Source: Serratia bockelmannii (lineage in GTDB: Bacteria; Pseudomonadota; Gammaproteobacteria; Enterobacterales; Enterobacteriaceae). From it: DNA of 64,000 bases. A program made the position numbers and the translations under genes. Positions within the stretch are counted from its first letter, which is position 1, and each line of letters begins with the position of its first letter. The stretch covers positions 1-64,000 of the forward strand of contig NZ_VOUX01000006.1 in NCBI RefSeq assembly GCF_008011855.1. Direction: 5' to 3'. The notes under the pieces are model-generated. The model was not told the DNA's origin, ran no database searches, and saw only the letters and a program-made list of their open reading frames with translations. Positions 38,054-46,840 of this stretch are shown piece after piece.

Positions 38054-38193
38054 TCCCCACTCCTGCTGTTTCAGCCTCAATCTTTGTTGTCGTAGGCAGT
38101 ATCCGGAGTTATTTCGATTGTTTAAAATGAAATGATGTAATTAACTAGTTGCACAAAACGCAACCCATTGAGCGCACCACCCCCGGAGAGGCC

Positions 38194-39096
38194 ATGCCGC
38201 AAAAAATTGATTTCAACCTGATCTATGCGCTGAATCTGCTGCTGGAAGAAGGGAGCGTGAGCGGCGCCGCCGAGAAGATGAATCTGAGCGCGCCGGCAAT
38301 GAGCCGCATTCTCGGGCGCATCCGCCGGCAGTTCGACGACCCGATCATGGTCAGAGCCGGTAAGCATCTGGTGCCGACGCCGCGTGCGCTGGAGTTGAAA
38401 CGCCAGCTCGGCGACATCATCGAGCAGGCCACTGCGCTGATCGCACCGAGTGATGCGTTCGAACCCGGCAAGCTGACCAGAACCTTCACCATTCGCGCCA
38501 ACGATATCTTTATCGGCGCGCTGGCGGGCGGATTGCTGGAGACGCTGCGGGAATCGGCGCCGCTGAGCGGCCTGAAATTCATCGCCGAAAGCGACGGCGA
38601 GGATGACGCGCTGCGCAGCGGCAAAGTGGATCTGGTGATCGGTTCCTCACGCGACTGGCACCCGGAAATCAAGACGCAGAGCCTGTTCACCAGCACCTTT
38701 CAGGCGCTGGTGCGCCCTGGGCACCCGATCATAGGCCGGGTAACGCCCGAAACCCTGACCCATTACCCGCATATCAGCGTTTCTCGCCGCGGACGCACGC
38801 AGGGGCCGATCGACGACGCGCTGCGCGATCTCGGCCTGCAGCGCAACGTCGCCCTGACCCTGCCGGGCTTTCATTCGGCGATGATGCTGACCATGAAATC
38901 GGACTTTATCCTGCCGCTGCCGCGCCACGTGCTGCAGGGGGTGAGCAACATCCACCTGCCGTTGGCGGAGATCGAGCTGCCGCTTGAGCTGGAATCGGTG
39001 TTTATCGTCCAGGCCTGGCACCCGCGCCTGGATCGCGATCCGGCGCACCGCTGGCTGCGGCAGACCATCAAGCAGTTCTTTTTGCAGCGGGAGTGA
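38194..39096 (+). CDS. LysR-family regulator divergent from the efflux operon
   Basis: 300 residues from the ATG at 38194 (MPQKIDFNLIYAL), preceded by GGAGAGG. HTH at about 8-60 with SVSGAAEKMNLSAPAMSRILGRIRRQF, then the effector domain. The HTH pattern (DFNLIYALNLLLEEGSV) resembles the NodD/NahR/LeuO branch. It is divergent across 140 bp from the MFS-MFP-NodT-SIP operon, its probable target. Confidence 0.88.
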   Translation: MPQKIDFNLIYALNLLLEEGSVSGAAEKMNLSAPAMSRILGRIRRQFDDPIMVRAGKHLVPTPRALELKRQLGDIIEQATALIAPSDAFEPGKLTRTFTIRANDIFIGALAGGLLETLRESAPLSGLKFIAESDGEDDALRSGKVDLVIGSSRDWHPEIKTQSLFTSTFQALVRPGHPIIGRVTPETLTHYPHISVSRRGRTQGPIDDALRDLGLQRNVALTLPGFHSAMMLTMKSDFILPLPRHVLQGVSNIHLPLAEIELPLELESVFIVQAWHPRLDRDPAHRWLRQTIKQFFLQRE

Positions 39097-39294
39097 GGGG
39101 GCTATGTGTTGGGGAGAGGGACGCTCGCTGCAGAACCCAAATACGCCTGCCAGATAAGCCGGTAATATGGCATTTTGCCGAAGCCCTGCGCATACTCAGA
39201 CGCCTTGGGTAAACCGCGCGACGCGGGCAATGGCATCGGTATTCCATTTCGCCAAGCACGAAACAGAAAGGAACTCATGCCCAGGGAGGCGCAA

Positions 39295-39633
39295 ATGACC
39301 AAAGCGTATTATTGGAAAAGTCAGGTGTGGGGCGTGACTTACTTTTTTATCGCGCTTTATTACATCTATTCTTTCCAGGACATGGTGAATATCGCACTTT
39401 CGTTGATCCTCTCCATCCTGAGCTTTTTACTGTATCCCTGTGCTAAAAAAGGCACTGAAATGGCCGCCCTGCAGTTCACGAGTGAAGAATTTTGGCACCG
39501 CGGACTGTTCGCCGATACCATAGGCAAAAATGGCGTGCTGATCCTGTATTATGCATTCTGTTATGTCATGGCCCTGCCGCTGGGCGCCCTGTATCTGCTT
39601 GCCCTGTTTCTCAGAAATAAAAAGGCCGCGTAA
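39295..39633 (+). CDS. Colicin E1-type immunity protein (orphan)
   Basis: 112 residues from the ATG at 39295, with GGGAGG just upstream; colicin E1 immunity is 113 residues. Three hydrophobic segments. The family pattern is visible: an IYxY-type first helix (FFIALYYIYSF), YPCAKKGTEMAALQFTSEEFW, KNGVLILYYAFCYVMALPLGALYLL, a short charged end. Members sit in the inner membrane and block the pore of the matching colicin. No bacteriocin or lysis gene is nearby. The assignment is by eye and needs a profile check. Confidence 0.72.
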   Translation: MTKAYYWKSQVWGVTYFFIALYYIYSFQDMVNIALSLILSILSFLLYPCAKKGTEMAALQFTSEEFWHRGLFADTIGKNGVLILYYAFCYVMALPLGALYLLALFLRNKKAA

Positions 39634-39780
39634 GCGGTTTTTACGTCAACGGCTTACTGCCTCATAGTCCTTCTTCATGAACGTTTCTTCTACCCACGCA
39701 AGCTGCGCTATCACAAAGCGAAAGAAGCAAACTTACTCTACCGGAGCCGACAATCACAGAGGAGATTGGGAGATATTGAT

Positions 39781-39875
39781 TGGCGGAAGATCACAGGAGT
39801 CGAACCTGCCCAGGACCGCTGGCGGCCCCAACCGGATTTGAAGTCCGGCCGCCCCACCGGGGACGAGGATCTTCC
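39781..39875 (-). tRNA. selC: tRNA-Sec (anticodon UCA), selC
   Basis: 95-nt minus-strand gene with the long 8-bp acceptor stem (GGAAGATC/GATCTTCC), encoded CCA, an extended variable arm (GGGGCCGCCAGCGGTCC) and anticodon loop with TCA (GGACTTCAAATCC). It closely follows E. coli selC. Charged with serine and converted by SelA, it decodes the UGA in fdoG. selC is a common island insertion site; here both flanks look ordinary and the gene is intact. Confidence 0.97.
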
Positions 39876-39901
39876 TTGGAGAAGGGAGAAGCAAGGCGCT
39901 G

Positions 39902-39907
39902 ATTATA
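39902..39907 (-). promoter_or_regulatory. Candidate -10 box of selC
   Basis: A perfect TATAAT on the minus strand lies 27 bp upstream of the mature selC 5' end. It overlaps the edge of a 9-bp inverted repeat (TAGCGCAGT/ACTGCGCTA, 39906-39929). No good -35 was seen. Confidence 0.5.
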
Positions 39908-39941
39908 GCGCAGTTTGTTCACTGCGCTAAGCGGGAAATGG

Positions 39942-39964
39942 CGGCCGCCGGCGATTCGGCGGCC
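39942..39964 (-). terminator. Hairpin after the esterase-like gene
   Basis: GGCCGCCG/CGGCGGCC stem, 8 nt past the stop of the phytase-like gene on the minus strand, without a long T-run. With the neighbouring repeat at 39906-39929 it probably separates this transcript from selC. Confidence 0.5.
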
Positions 39965-39972
39965 GGGGAGCG

Positions 39973-41316
39973 CTACTTCAGGAAATCCTTCACGTCCAGC
40001 AGGATGAACTCGTTGTCATCCGCCATATTGGGCTGGCGGCTGGAGGAGAACGGGAAGTTGTTGTCGTTACCGACGATGATGTGGTTGGCGTCCACCACGT
40101 CCACGTTCTCGATGGTGAAGAACGGGAAGGTCAGCACGCCGTCGTTCAGCGGCTTGCGCGCCAGCTTGTTCGGATCCTGAATGTTCATCAGGTCGATATA
40201 GCCCAGTTTTTCGACCGGTTTGCCGACGTTGGCGTCCGAGAAGGCGATTTTATACACCCGCTTGAACTTGGCCACCTGGCTGAAGCAGTTGTCGGTCGGC
40301 GCGCCGGCGGCGCAGGCTTTATCCGGCGTGCCTTCGCCGTTGTCGCGCTCGATCACCAGCCCGTGGGTGGCGTCGATCATGTTGAAGTCGCCGATGGCGT
40401 TCTGGTTGTCTTCCAGCACGTACTGCCAGCTGCGGCCGGTCCAGGCCTGCTGTTTCACGTCAAACTCCAGCACCCGCAGGTAGCGTTTGCCGCCGACGTT
40501 CTCGAACTGCTCGCCGTCCCACAGCGCCCCTTCCAGCAGCGGGTACAGCTTGCTGCCGTCCGGCGAGGCGGCCATGCCTTCAAAGCCTTTGGAACGCGCC
40601 ACCTGGAAGTTCTGCTTGCCGTCCGGCGCGCCCGGCAGGGTCAGCGTCGGGTTGTCCGGCGATTTCACCACCTTGCCGTCTACCTGGGTGTCGAACACCG
40701 CCAGCACTTTGCCGTTCAGGTCGGCCTTGATCAGGTAAGGCCCGAACTCTTCACCGATCCATAAGGCATCGTCGGCAAACTGGAAGCTTTCCGGATCGAA
40801 ATCGCTGCCGGTCAGATAACGCTTCTCGGTGCTCTCGTTGATGATGTGGAACGGCACCTTTTTATCCGGATCGTGCAGGAACACCGTCTTCAGCGGCGCG
40901 ACCGTGCCGTCTTTGAAATCGATCTTGTAGTGGTTGAGGTACAGCATGGCGTCCGGGGAGTTGGCCTTGCTGCCGAAGCCGTTGTCGGTCAGCACCCAGT
41001 AGGTGCCGTCGGGCATGTGTTTGATGCCGGAGTGGCCCTGCAGCGGCTGGCCGTCGATCGGCAGGCCGAGGCCGGTCAGGCGATCGGCGGATTTGCCCGC
41101 CACGCTGCCCAGCTCGGTGACGCGTTTGCCGCTGGTGTATTTGCCGCTCTGCTGCAGATCGCTCGGCGCGTCCTTCGGCGTGGAAACGGCGGATTTTACC
41201 GGCAGCAGCGCATGCCCGGCCAGCGTCGCTTGCACCGGCTGCGCGTCGGCCCACAGGTTGGCGCTCAGCGCCATGCAGCCGACCAGCAGCGCCAGCCGGG
41301 TTTTGGTGTTGTGCAT
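39973..41316 (-). CDS. Phytase-like domain esterase, exported
   Basis: 447 residues. A signal peptide ends at SANLWA or just after, followed by one large beta-propeller-like domain of the 'esterase-like activity of phytase' family, with LTGLGLPIDG, GHSGIKHMPDGTYWVLTDNGFGSK, GSDFDPESFQFADDALWIGEEFGPYLIKAD in pieces, and GFEGMAASPDG. Probably periplasmic; substrates of this family are mostly unknown. It appears monocistronic and lies upstream of selC in the same direction. Confidence 0.85.
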   Translation of the reverse strand: MHNTKTRLALLVGCMALSANLWADAQPVQATLAGHALLPVKSAVSTPKDAPSDLQQSGKYTSGKRVTELGSVAGKSADRLTGLGLPIDGQPLQGHSGIKHMPDGTYWVLTDNGFGSKANSPDAMLYLNHYKIDFKDGTVAPLKTVFLHDPDKKVPFHIINESTEKRYLTGSDFDPESFQFADDALWIGEEFGPYLIKADLNGKVLAVFDTQVDGKVVKSPDNPTLTLPGAPDGKQNFQVARSKGFEGMAASPDGSKLYPLLEGALWDGEQFENVGGKRYLRVLEFDVKQQAWTGRSWQYVLEDNQNAIGDFNMIDATHGLVIERDNGEGTPDKACAAGAPTDNCFSQVAKFKRVYKIAFSDANVGKPVEKLGYIDLMNIQDPNKLARKPLNDGVLTFPFFTIENVDVVDANHIIVGNDNNFPFSSSRQPNMADDNEFILLDVKDFLK

Positions 41317-41391
41317 GTCATTGTCCCTTTTCGTTGTTATCGCCCAGAAGTAAAAGCAACGTCACTATAGGGAGCGGCAATGACAGAAATA

Positions 41392-42591
41392 TTATTCGGC
41401 GAACGCCCGTCGGTAGCTGTGCGGATGGAAGCGCCAGGTGATGGCGATCAACACCACCACCAGCAGCGCGTGGATCTGCCAGTCCAGCACGAAGCCGCCG
41501 CTGTAGTCGCGCAGCAGGCCGGAAAGGTAGGGCGTCACACCCGCCAGCAGGAAGCCGACGCCCTGCATAAAGGCCACCAGTCGCCCGGCCGCCGCCGGCT
41601 GGTGCAGGTGATCGAGCGCCAGCACCAGGCACAGCGGGAACGCGCCGCCCAGCCCCAGCCCGGAAACCAACACCCACAGCCACGGCAGCGTCTGCGGCAG
41701 GTAAATCAGGCCGATAAAGCCGATCAGTTGCATCATCAGCGCCAGCAACAGCAGCGGCCGCCGGTCATGATTGCGCGCCAGCGCCGGCAGCAGCAGCGCG
41801 CCCACGACCTGGCCAAAGGTCATCAACGCCAGCAGCGAACCGCTGGCCTGCGGCTGCCAGCCGAGCTGCATGTAATACGGCGGCAGCCAGGCGATCAGGC
41901 TGGTATAGCCGCCGTTGATCAGGCCGAAATAGGCGCCGAGCAGCCAGGCGCGCCGGTTGCGCAGCAGTCCTGGCCCGCGGTTTTCGCCCGCCGCGCCCAG
42001 GCGAGACAGCCCGCGGCTGACCGGCCACCAGGCCAGCAGCGCCACCAGCGCCGGCAACGCCCACCAGGCCAGCGCGCTGTGCCAGTCGTGCCCTACGCTC
42101 ATCAGCCACGGGGTGATCGCCGCCCCCAACCCACCGCCGCCCATCAGCGCCGCCGACCACAGCCCGGCCACCAGCGCCATGCTTTTGAGGAAATGATGCT
42201 TGATGATGCCGGGCATCACCGCCTGGATCACCCCGATGCCGAGCCCGCCCAGCACCGCGCTCATCAGCAGTTGCACGCTACCGGGGGCCAGTTCGCGCCA
42301 AAGCGCTCCCAGCCCGATCGCCAGCAGGCTCAGCGTCACGGCGCTGCGTTCGCTGAACAGCCGGTTGATGGCGCCGCCCGCCAGCGCCATCAGCCCCATC
42401 ATCAGCACCGGCAGCGTGGTCAGCAGCGCCGCGCCGCCAAAGCTCAGCCCGGTAGCCTGGCGCAGCGTCGGCAGCAACGGGCCGATCGAGGTCAACAGCG
42501 GCCGCATGTTCAGGCCGATCAACACCAGCGCCAGCAACAGGGGGTTGAACCAGCGGCGCGAGGAGGATGAATTAACAGAATGATTTAACAA
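41392..42591 (-). CDS. CynX/NimT-family MFS transporter
   Basis: About 399 residues if the TTG at 42591 is used, which has CAGGA 7 nt upstream; an extension to 42651 exists but carries no family sequence. Twelve membrane spans. Pattern typical of CynX/NimT (LVLIGLNMRPLLTSIGPLLPTLRQATGLSFGGAALLTTLPVLMMG in pieces; HHFLKSMALVAGLWSAALMGGGGLGAA). Known members move cyanate or 2-nitroimidazole; the substrate here is undefined. A LysR gene is divergent 126 bp away. Confidence 0.85.
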   Translation of the reverse strand: MLNHSVNSSSSRRWFNPLLLALVLIGLNMRPLLTSIGPLLPTLRQATGLSFGGAALLTTLPVLMMGLMALAGGAINRLFSERSAVTLSLLAIGLGALWRELAPGSVQLLMSAVLGGLGIGVIQAVMPGIIKHHFLKSMALVAGLWSAALMGGGGLGAAITPWLMSVGHDWHSALAWWALPALVALLAWWPVSRGLSRLGAAGENRGPGLLRNRRAWLLGAYFGLINGGYTSLIAWLPPYYMQLGWQPQASGSLLALMTFGQVVGALLLPALARNHDRRPLLLLALMMQLIGFIGLIYLPQTLPWLWVLVSGLGLGGAFPLCLVLALDHLHQPAAAGRLVAFMQGVGFLLAGVTPYLSGLLRDYSGGFVLDWQIHALLVVVLIAITWRFHPHSYRRAFAE

Positions 42592-42717
42592 GGTATATTC
42601 CTGGTACTGCGAAATGAAGAGTGCGGCGTCACAGCGCGATCGCCGCAGCATTGCGTTACTGTAGGCAACGCCGCTAGTATTGGGAAATTAAATAATAAAA
42701 TAGCCAACAGTGGGAAA

Positions 42718-43572
42718 ATGAATCGCTACCCGATGTTCAATCCGCAGCTGCTGCTCAGCTTCGTCGCCGTATGCGACAGCAACAGCTTCACCCGCGCCGC
42801 AGAGCGGGTGTTTTTGTCGCAGTCCACCGTTAGCCAGCAGGTACGCCGGCTGGAAGAGATGCTGGGCAAGCCGCTGTTTGAGCGCTCCTCGCATCAGGTG
42901 CTGCTGACCGAAGAAGGCGTCAAGCTGTTGAGCTACGCGCGCCGCATTATCGCGCTAAATGAAGAAGCCCACGACGCGCTGACCGGCATCTGGCGCGACG
43001 GCGTGCTGCGGATCGGCATGCCGGAAGATTTCGCCGTGCCCACCACCGAGCTGCTGGCCGACTTCAGCCGTGAGCACCCGCACCTGCGGCTGGACGTCGC
43101 CAGCGGCCTGAGCGCCGATCTGCACAGCGCCTACGCGCGTGAAGAGCTGGATCTGATCCTGGTGAAACAGCGCCGCCGGCAACCGCCGCGCGCCGCGCGG
43201 CCGGAACCGCTGCTGTGGCTGGACAGCCTGGCCTTCCCGGCCATCGAGCAATCGCCGGTGCCGCTGGCGGTGTTTCCGCTCAACGGCCTGTACCGCGAAG
43301 AGCTGTGCCAGGCGCTGGACACCCTCGGCAAACGCTGGCGCATCGGTTACAGCAGCGCCAGCCTGGCGGCGCTGACCGCCGCTTCCGCCGCCGGGCTGGG
43401 CGTCACCCTGCTGCCGGCCGGCTGCCGTCTGCCCGCGCACCGGGTGCTGGGCGAGGCCGAAGGATTACCGCCGATAGACAGCTTCGAACTGGCGCTCTAC
43501 TACCGCGACGGCGCCCCCGCCGCCACGCTGGCGCTGGCCCAGCGGCTGGCGGTGTTTTGCGGGTTGAAATGA
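42718..43572 (+). CDS. LysR-family regulator divergent from the CynX-like gene
   Basis: 284 residues. HTH at about 10-65 (SFVAVCDSNSFTRAAERVFLSQSTVSQQVRRLEEMLG), effector domain from about 95. The first ATG (42718) is used; the one at 42730 is also possible. Likely regulates the divergent transporter. Confidence 0.88.
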   Translation: MNRYPMFNPQLLLSFVAVCDSNSFTRAAERVFLSQSTVSQQVRRLEEMLGKPLFERSSHQVLLTEEGVKLLSYARRIIALNEEAHDALTGIWRDGVLRIGMPEDFAVPTTELLADFSREHPHLRLDVASGLSADLHSAYAREELDLILVKQRRRQPPRAARPEPLLWLDSLAFPAIEQSPVPLAVFPLNGLYREELCQALDTLGKRWRIGYSSASLAALTAASAAGLGVTLLPAGCRLPAHRVLGEAEGLPPIDSFELALYYRDGAPAATLALAQRLAVFCGLK

Positions 43573-43578
43573 GACCGC

Positions 43579-44019
43579 TTACGCCACTATCTGCGGATGT
43601 TCGCGCTGCAGCCAGTCGATAATCCGTACCCACAGCGCTTCTGTCTGCTCAAGGCAAGCTTGTACCGCCGCGTCCGTCACCAAGTCGCCGGAATAATCCG
43701 CCACGTTGCGCTGTTTTCGCAATGCATCCAGGCAGATCATTGCCTCGCGCGGCAACCCTACAGTGAGCGGCAACGTTTGGATCATGGTCTGGTGATGGCC
43801 AGGCCTGCTGGTCAGCGTGCGGTATCCTTTGGCTTGCAAAGCGGCATTGGCCATTTGCATGACCGCCTTATATACCATGTCGAAACGGCTCTCATTGCTG
43901 AGCTGAGTGATACCCGCATCGCGTCGGTTGCGAGCGGCGGCGGCCAGCAATTTTTTAATCGCCCCCGCGTCAGGCGTTATCACCTCCAGTCCCAGCCCGA
44001 CCAGATTGTCCAGCGTCAT
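43579..44019 (-). CDS. HEPN-domain protein of an MNT/HEPN-type pair
   Basis: 146 residues, all-helical. Its C-terminal region has LRKQRNVADYSGD, in which RN is followed by ADY rather than the R-x4-6-H ribonuclease motif, as in the SAV_6107-like HEPN group. It overlaps the end of the HTH-nucleotidyltransferase gene by 50 nt in another frame. In characterised MNT/HEPN systems the HEPN is the toxin and the nucleotidyltransferase inactivates it by adenylylation; here the altered motif makes RNase activity doubtful. The start at 44019 has GGAGA upstream. Confidence 0.75.
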   Translation of the reverse strand: MTLDNLVGLGLEVITPDAGAIKKLLAAAARNRRDAGITQLSNESRFDMVYKAVMQMANAALQAKGYRTLTSRPGHHQTMIQTLPLTVGLPREAMICLDALRKQRNVADYSGDLVTDAAVQACLEQTEALWVRIIDWLQREHPQIVA

Positions 44020-44590
44020 CCTTGTCTCCCGTAATCCAGAGTTGGGGTTTCTGCATAATGTCCTGAATAAACGCGGAGTTCTCGGCCAAAGCCGCTCGCC
44101 ACTCTTCCGGCGAGTACAGTTTGGGGTTAATTTCCCGACCCAGCGTTGCCTGCAGCGGATAAACCGCCTGAATTACATCCGTAAAAGACAGTTTACCGAC
44201 GATCAGAACATCGATATCACTGGCCGCCGTCGCTTTGCCACTGGCGACGGAACCAAAGATGAAAGCCCGTTCGATGTCCTCCCCAAATCCAGTCAGCACC
44301 TGCCGTAAGCGCGCAGCCGGGCCGCAGGTCTTGCGGAAAATCGCCGCCAGCTCGGGAAAAATCAGGCAATCGGCGTTAGCCTGATAGCAAATTTGGTTGC
44401 CCTGCCGCTGCCGGAGCAAGATGCCGCCTTCAGCCAGCCGGCTCAACTCTTTATGTAAAGTCCCGGCCTGAGTTGCGGTGCGCCGCGCAATTTCTCGCAC
44501 ATGAAACGCCTGCCCGGCTTCAATAAACAGCAGGCTTAGCACTTTTCTACGGTATTCGCTGAACAGTAATTCGAGCATCGGATCGTGCAT
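43970..44590 (-). CDS. HTH-nucleotidyltransferase fusion, antitoxin-like partner of HEPN
   Basis: 206 residues from the ATG at 44590, with GAGGTC 6 nt before it. The N-terminal winged helix (about 5-75: RRKVLSLLFIEAGQAFHVREIARRTATQAGTLHKELSRL) is followed by a minimal nucleotidyltransferase domain with FIFGSVASGKATAASDIDVLIVG (GS and DxD metal motif). The fused DNA-binding domain and the large palindrome 18 nt upstream suggest autorepression. It overlaps the HEPN gene by 50 nt. Confidence 0.82.
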   Translation of the reverse strand: MHDPMLELLFSEYRRKVLSLLFIEAGQAFHVREIARRTATQAGTLHKELSRLAEGGILLRQRQGNQICYQANADCLIFPELAAIFRKTCGPAARLRQVLTGFGEDIERAFIFGSVASGKATAASDIDVLIVGKLSFTDVIQAVYPLQATLGREINPKLYSPEEWRAALAENSAFIQDIMQKPQLWITGDKDDAGQSGRAGTGGDNA

Positions 44591-44607
44591 CACGCTGACC
44601 TCAATGT

Positions 44608-44641
44608 AGCTTTAATGACTACAAATGTAGCCATTAAAGCT
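44608..44641. promoter_or_regulatory. 34-bp palindrome, candidate operator of the HTH-MNT/HEPN operon
   Basis: Arms AGCTTTAATGaCTACA and TGTAGcCATTAAAGCT pair around a central AA with a single mismatch (44618/44631). It lies 18-51 nt upstream of the HTH-nucleotidyltransferase start, exactly where an autoregulatory site would be. Confidence 0.75.
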
Positions 44642-44797
44642 GCGAAAGAGCAAGCCAAGAGCACCCTTCCGCCGGCAGACGCCGATCATTACCAAATCGA
44701 ATAGTCACCAGTGGCAAATGTCGCTGCCAACCGGTCGGTTCCTCTCCTAAATTGGGGGATGTTTTCACTCCCTCACCTCTGGATTAAGGAACCGAAC

Positions 44798-46186
44798 GTG
44801 GAAAACCCTCAGCAACCGGGCCGCAGAGCCTTCCTCAGCCAAACCGGCAAACTCACCACCGCCTGCGCGGTGATCGGCCTGACCGGCGGCATGGCGCAGG
44901 CCGCGTCACCGGGCGACGGGCAATGTGCGCCAACGCCGATGACCCTGACCGATCGCCACTACTGCCTGAGTGAGGTGCGGCTCGAAGACGGCTTTGAATA
45001 CGACGGCGAAACGGTGATCGGCACCCGCACCGCGCTGTATACGCTTGAGATCAAAGACGGCAAGATCGCCGCCATTCATGCCGCCAACGCCGCGCTGCCC
45101 GCCGGCGTGCCCCGCTATCAGGCGCAGGGCCAGCTGCTGCTGCCGGCGTTTCGCGATATGCACATCCACCTGGACAAAACCTTCTACAGCGGCCCGTGGC
45201 AGGCGCCGCGCCCGCGCCAGGGCAAAACCATCATGGACATGATCGCGCTGGAGCAGACGCTGATCCCGACACTGCTGCCCACCTCACAGCAGCGGGCGGA
45301 AAATCTGATCGCCCTGCTGCAGTCCAAAGGCAGCACCGTGGCGCGCAGCCACTGCAATATCGATCCGGTCAGCGGCCTGAAAAGCCTGGAGCACCTGCAG
45401 CGCGCGCTGGAAAACCACCGGGCGGACTTCAGCTGTGAAATCGTCGCTTTCCCGCAGCACGGCCTGCTGCACTCCAGGGTCGATGCGCTGATGCGCGAAG
45501 CGATGCAAATGGGCGTGCAGTACGTCGGCGGGCTCGATCCGACCAACGTCGACGGCGCGATGGAGAAATCGCTGGACGCCATGTTCCAGATCGCCCTCGA
45601 TACCGGCAAAGGCGTGGATATCCACCTGCATGAAACCAGCCCGGCCGGGGTCGCCGCCATCAACTACATGATCGCCACCGTGGAGAAAAACCCGGCGCTG
45701 CGCGGTAAGGTCACCATCAGCCACGCTTTCGCCCTGACCACGCTGACGCCGGGCGAACTGGCGGAAACCGCCACCCGGCTGGCGGCGCAGCAGATCACCA
45801 TCGCCTCCACGGTGCCAATCGGCGGCCTGATGATGCCGCTGCCACAGCTCAGTGAGAAAGGGGTGTTCGTGATGACCGGCACCGACAGCGTGATCGACCA
45901 CTGGTCGCCGTTCGGCACCGGCGACATCCTGGAGAAGGCCAACCTGTATGCTCAGCTGTACCGCGGTTCCGACGAGTATCACCTGTCGCGCGCCATGGCC
46001 ATCTCCACCGGCGGCGTGTTGCCGCTGGACGATAAGGGGCAGCGCGCCTGGCCGAAAGCCGGCGATGCCGCCGAGTTCGTGCTGGTCAACGCCAGCTGCT
46101 CCGCCGAGGCGGTCGCCCGTCTGCCGGCGCGCAACGCCACCTTCCATCAGGGGCGCCTGGTCGCCGGCCAGGTGAGCAAAGCCTAA
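44798..46186 (+). CDS. Tat-exported amidohydrolase (cytosine-deaminase-like)
   Basis: 462 residues from the GTG at 44798, with AAGGA upstream. It begins with a twin-arginine signal (GRRAFLSQTGKLTTACAVIG... AQAA). The amidohydrolase barrel has the metal motif FRDMHIHLDKTF, a C-terminal SHAF histidine region and metal-site Asp in TGTDSVIDHWSPFG. Its pattern is closest to CodA-like deaminases (DMHIHLDK; HLHET). Tat export is unusual for such enzymes and suggests a periplasmic substrate. It precedes an isochorismatase-family and a GlxA-type regulator gene, implying a small catabolic operon for an N-containing ring or amide compound. Confidence 0.85.
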   Translation: MENPQQPGRRAFLSQTGKLTTACAVIGLTGGMAQAASPGDGQCAPTPMTLTDRHYCLSEVRLEDGFEYDGETVIGTRTALYTLEIKDGKIAAIHAANAALPAGVPRYQAQGQLLLPAFRDMHIHLDKTFYSGPWQAPRPRQGKTIMDMIALEQTLIPTLLPTSQQRAENLIALLQSKGSTVARSHCNIDPVSGLKSLEHLQRALENHRADFSCEIVAFPQHGLLHSRVDALMREAMQMGVQYVGGLDPTNVDGAMEKSLDAMFQIALDTGKGVDIHLHETSPAGVAAINYMIATVEKNPALRGKVTISHAFALTTLTPGELAETATRLAAQQITIASTVPIGGLMMPLPQLSEKGVFVMTGTDSVIDHWSPFGTGDILEKANLYAQLYRGSDEYHLSRAMAISTGGVLPLDDKGQRAWPKAGDAAEFVLVNASCSAEAVARLPARNATFHQGRLVAGQVSKA

Positions 46187-46286
46187 GGTCGGTCCGCTGT
46201 TGTCATCATGATGGCCGTTTTTGGCCTTCTGCCAGAGTCAGTAGCGGCGCAAGATGGTCGCTACACACACTGGCGGAGGGCCGAAA

Positions 46287-46838
46287 ATGTCACAGAGCGC
46301 GTTATTGATCATCGATGTCCAGCAATCATTCCAGCACCGTCCATTCTGGCAAGAGGACGACCTGCCGGCGTTTCAGCAGGCGCTGGCCCGCCTGATCGCG
46401 GGCTGCCAACGGCACGGCGCGGCGCTGGTCGACGTGCTGCACGTTTCGCCGCAGGGGCCATTCTCACTGGCTTCAGGCCATGTGCAGCGCCTGCCGTTCC
46501 TCACCCACCAGGCGGATATCACCGTGCATAAGCATGTGCACAATGCGCTGACCGAATCCGGCCTCGACGCCTGGCTGCGCGAACGGAATATCAACCACCT
46601 GATCGTCTCCGGCATCCGCACCGAGCAGTGCTGCGAAACCACCACCCGGGTGGCGTCCGATCTCGGTTATCGGGTGACTTTCGTCACCGAGGCGACGCTG
46701 ACCTTCCCGATGCGCCATCCCGACGGCGAAGTCTTTACCCCCGCGCAGTTGAAACGGCATACTGAAACCGTACTGGTCGATCGTTTTGCCCGCATCGCCA
46801 GCGTGGATGAGGCGCTGGCGCAACTCGCACAGGAGTAA
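46287..46838 (+). CDS. Isochorismatase-family cysteine hydrolase
   Basis: 183 residues from the ATG at 46287, with GGAGGG upstream. Catalytic triad candidates: Asp10 (LLIIDVQQSF), Lys in TVHKHVHNAL, and Cys in GIRTEQCCETTTR. The family includes nicotinamidase, N-carbamoylsarcosine and biuret amidohydrolases. With a deaminase-like amidohydrolase upstream, an amidase step is likely; the substrate is unknown. It is 2 nt from the next gene. Confidence 0.88.
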   Translation: MSQSALLIIDVQQSFQHRPFWQEDDLPAFQQALARLIAGCQRHGAALVDVLHVSPQGPFSLASGHVQRLPFLTHQADITVHKHVHNALTESGLDAWLRERNINHLIVSGIRTEQCCETTTRVASDLGYRVTFVTEATLTFPMRHPDGEVFTPAQLKRHTETVLVDRFARIASVDEALAQLAQE

Positions 46839-46840
46839 CC

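Noticed and set aside
39781-39875. selC as an integration site with an island attached
   Set aside because: No integrase, no duplicated tRNA end and no composition shift around it beyond the small immunity gene.
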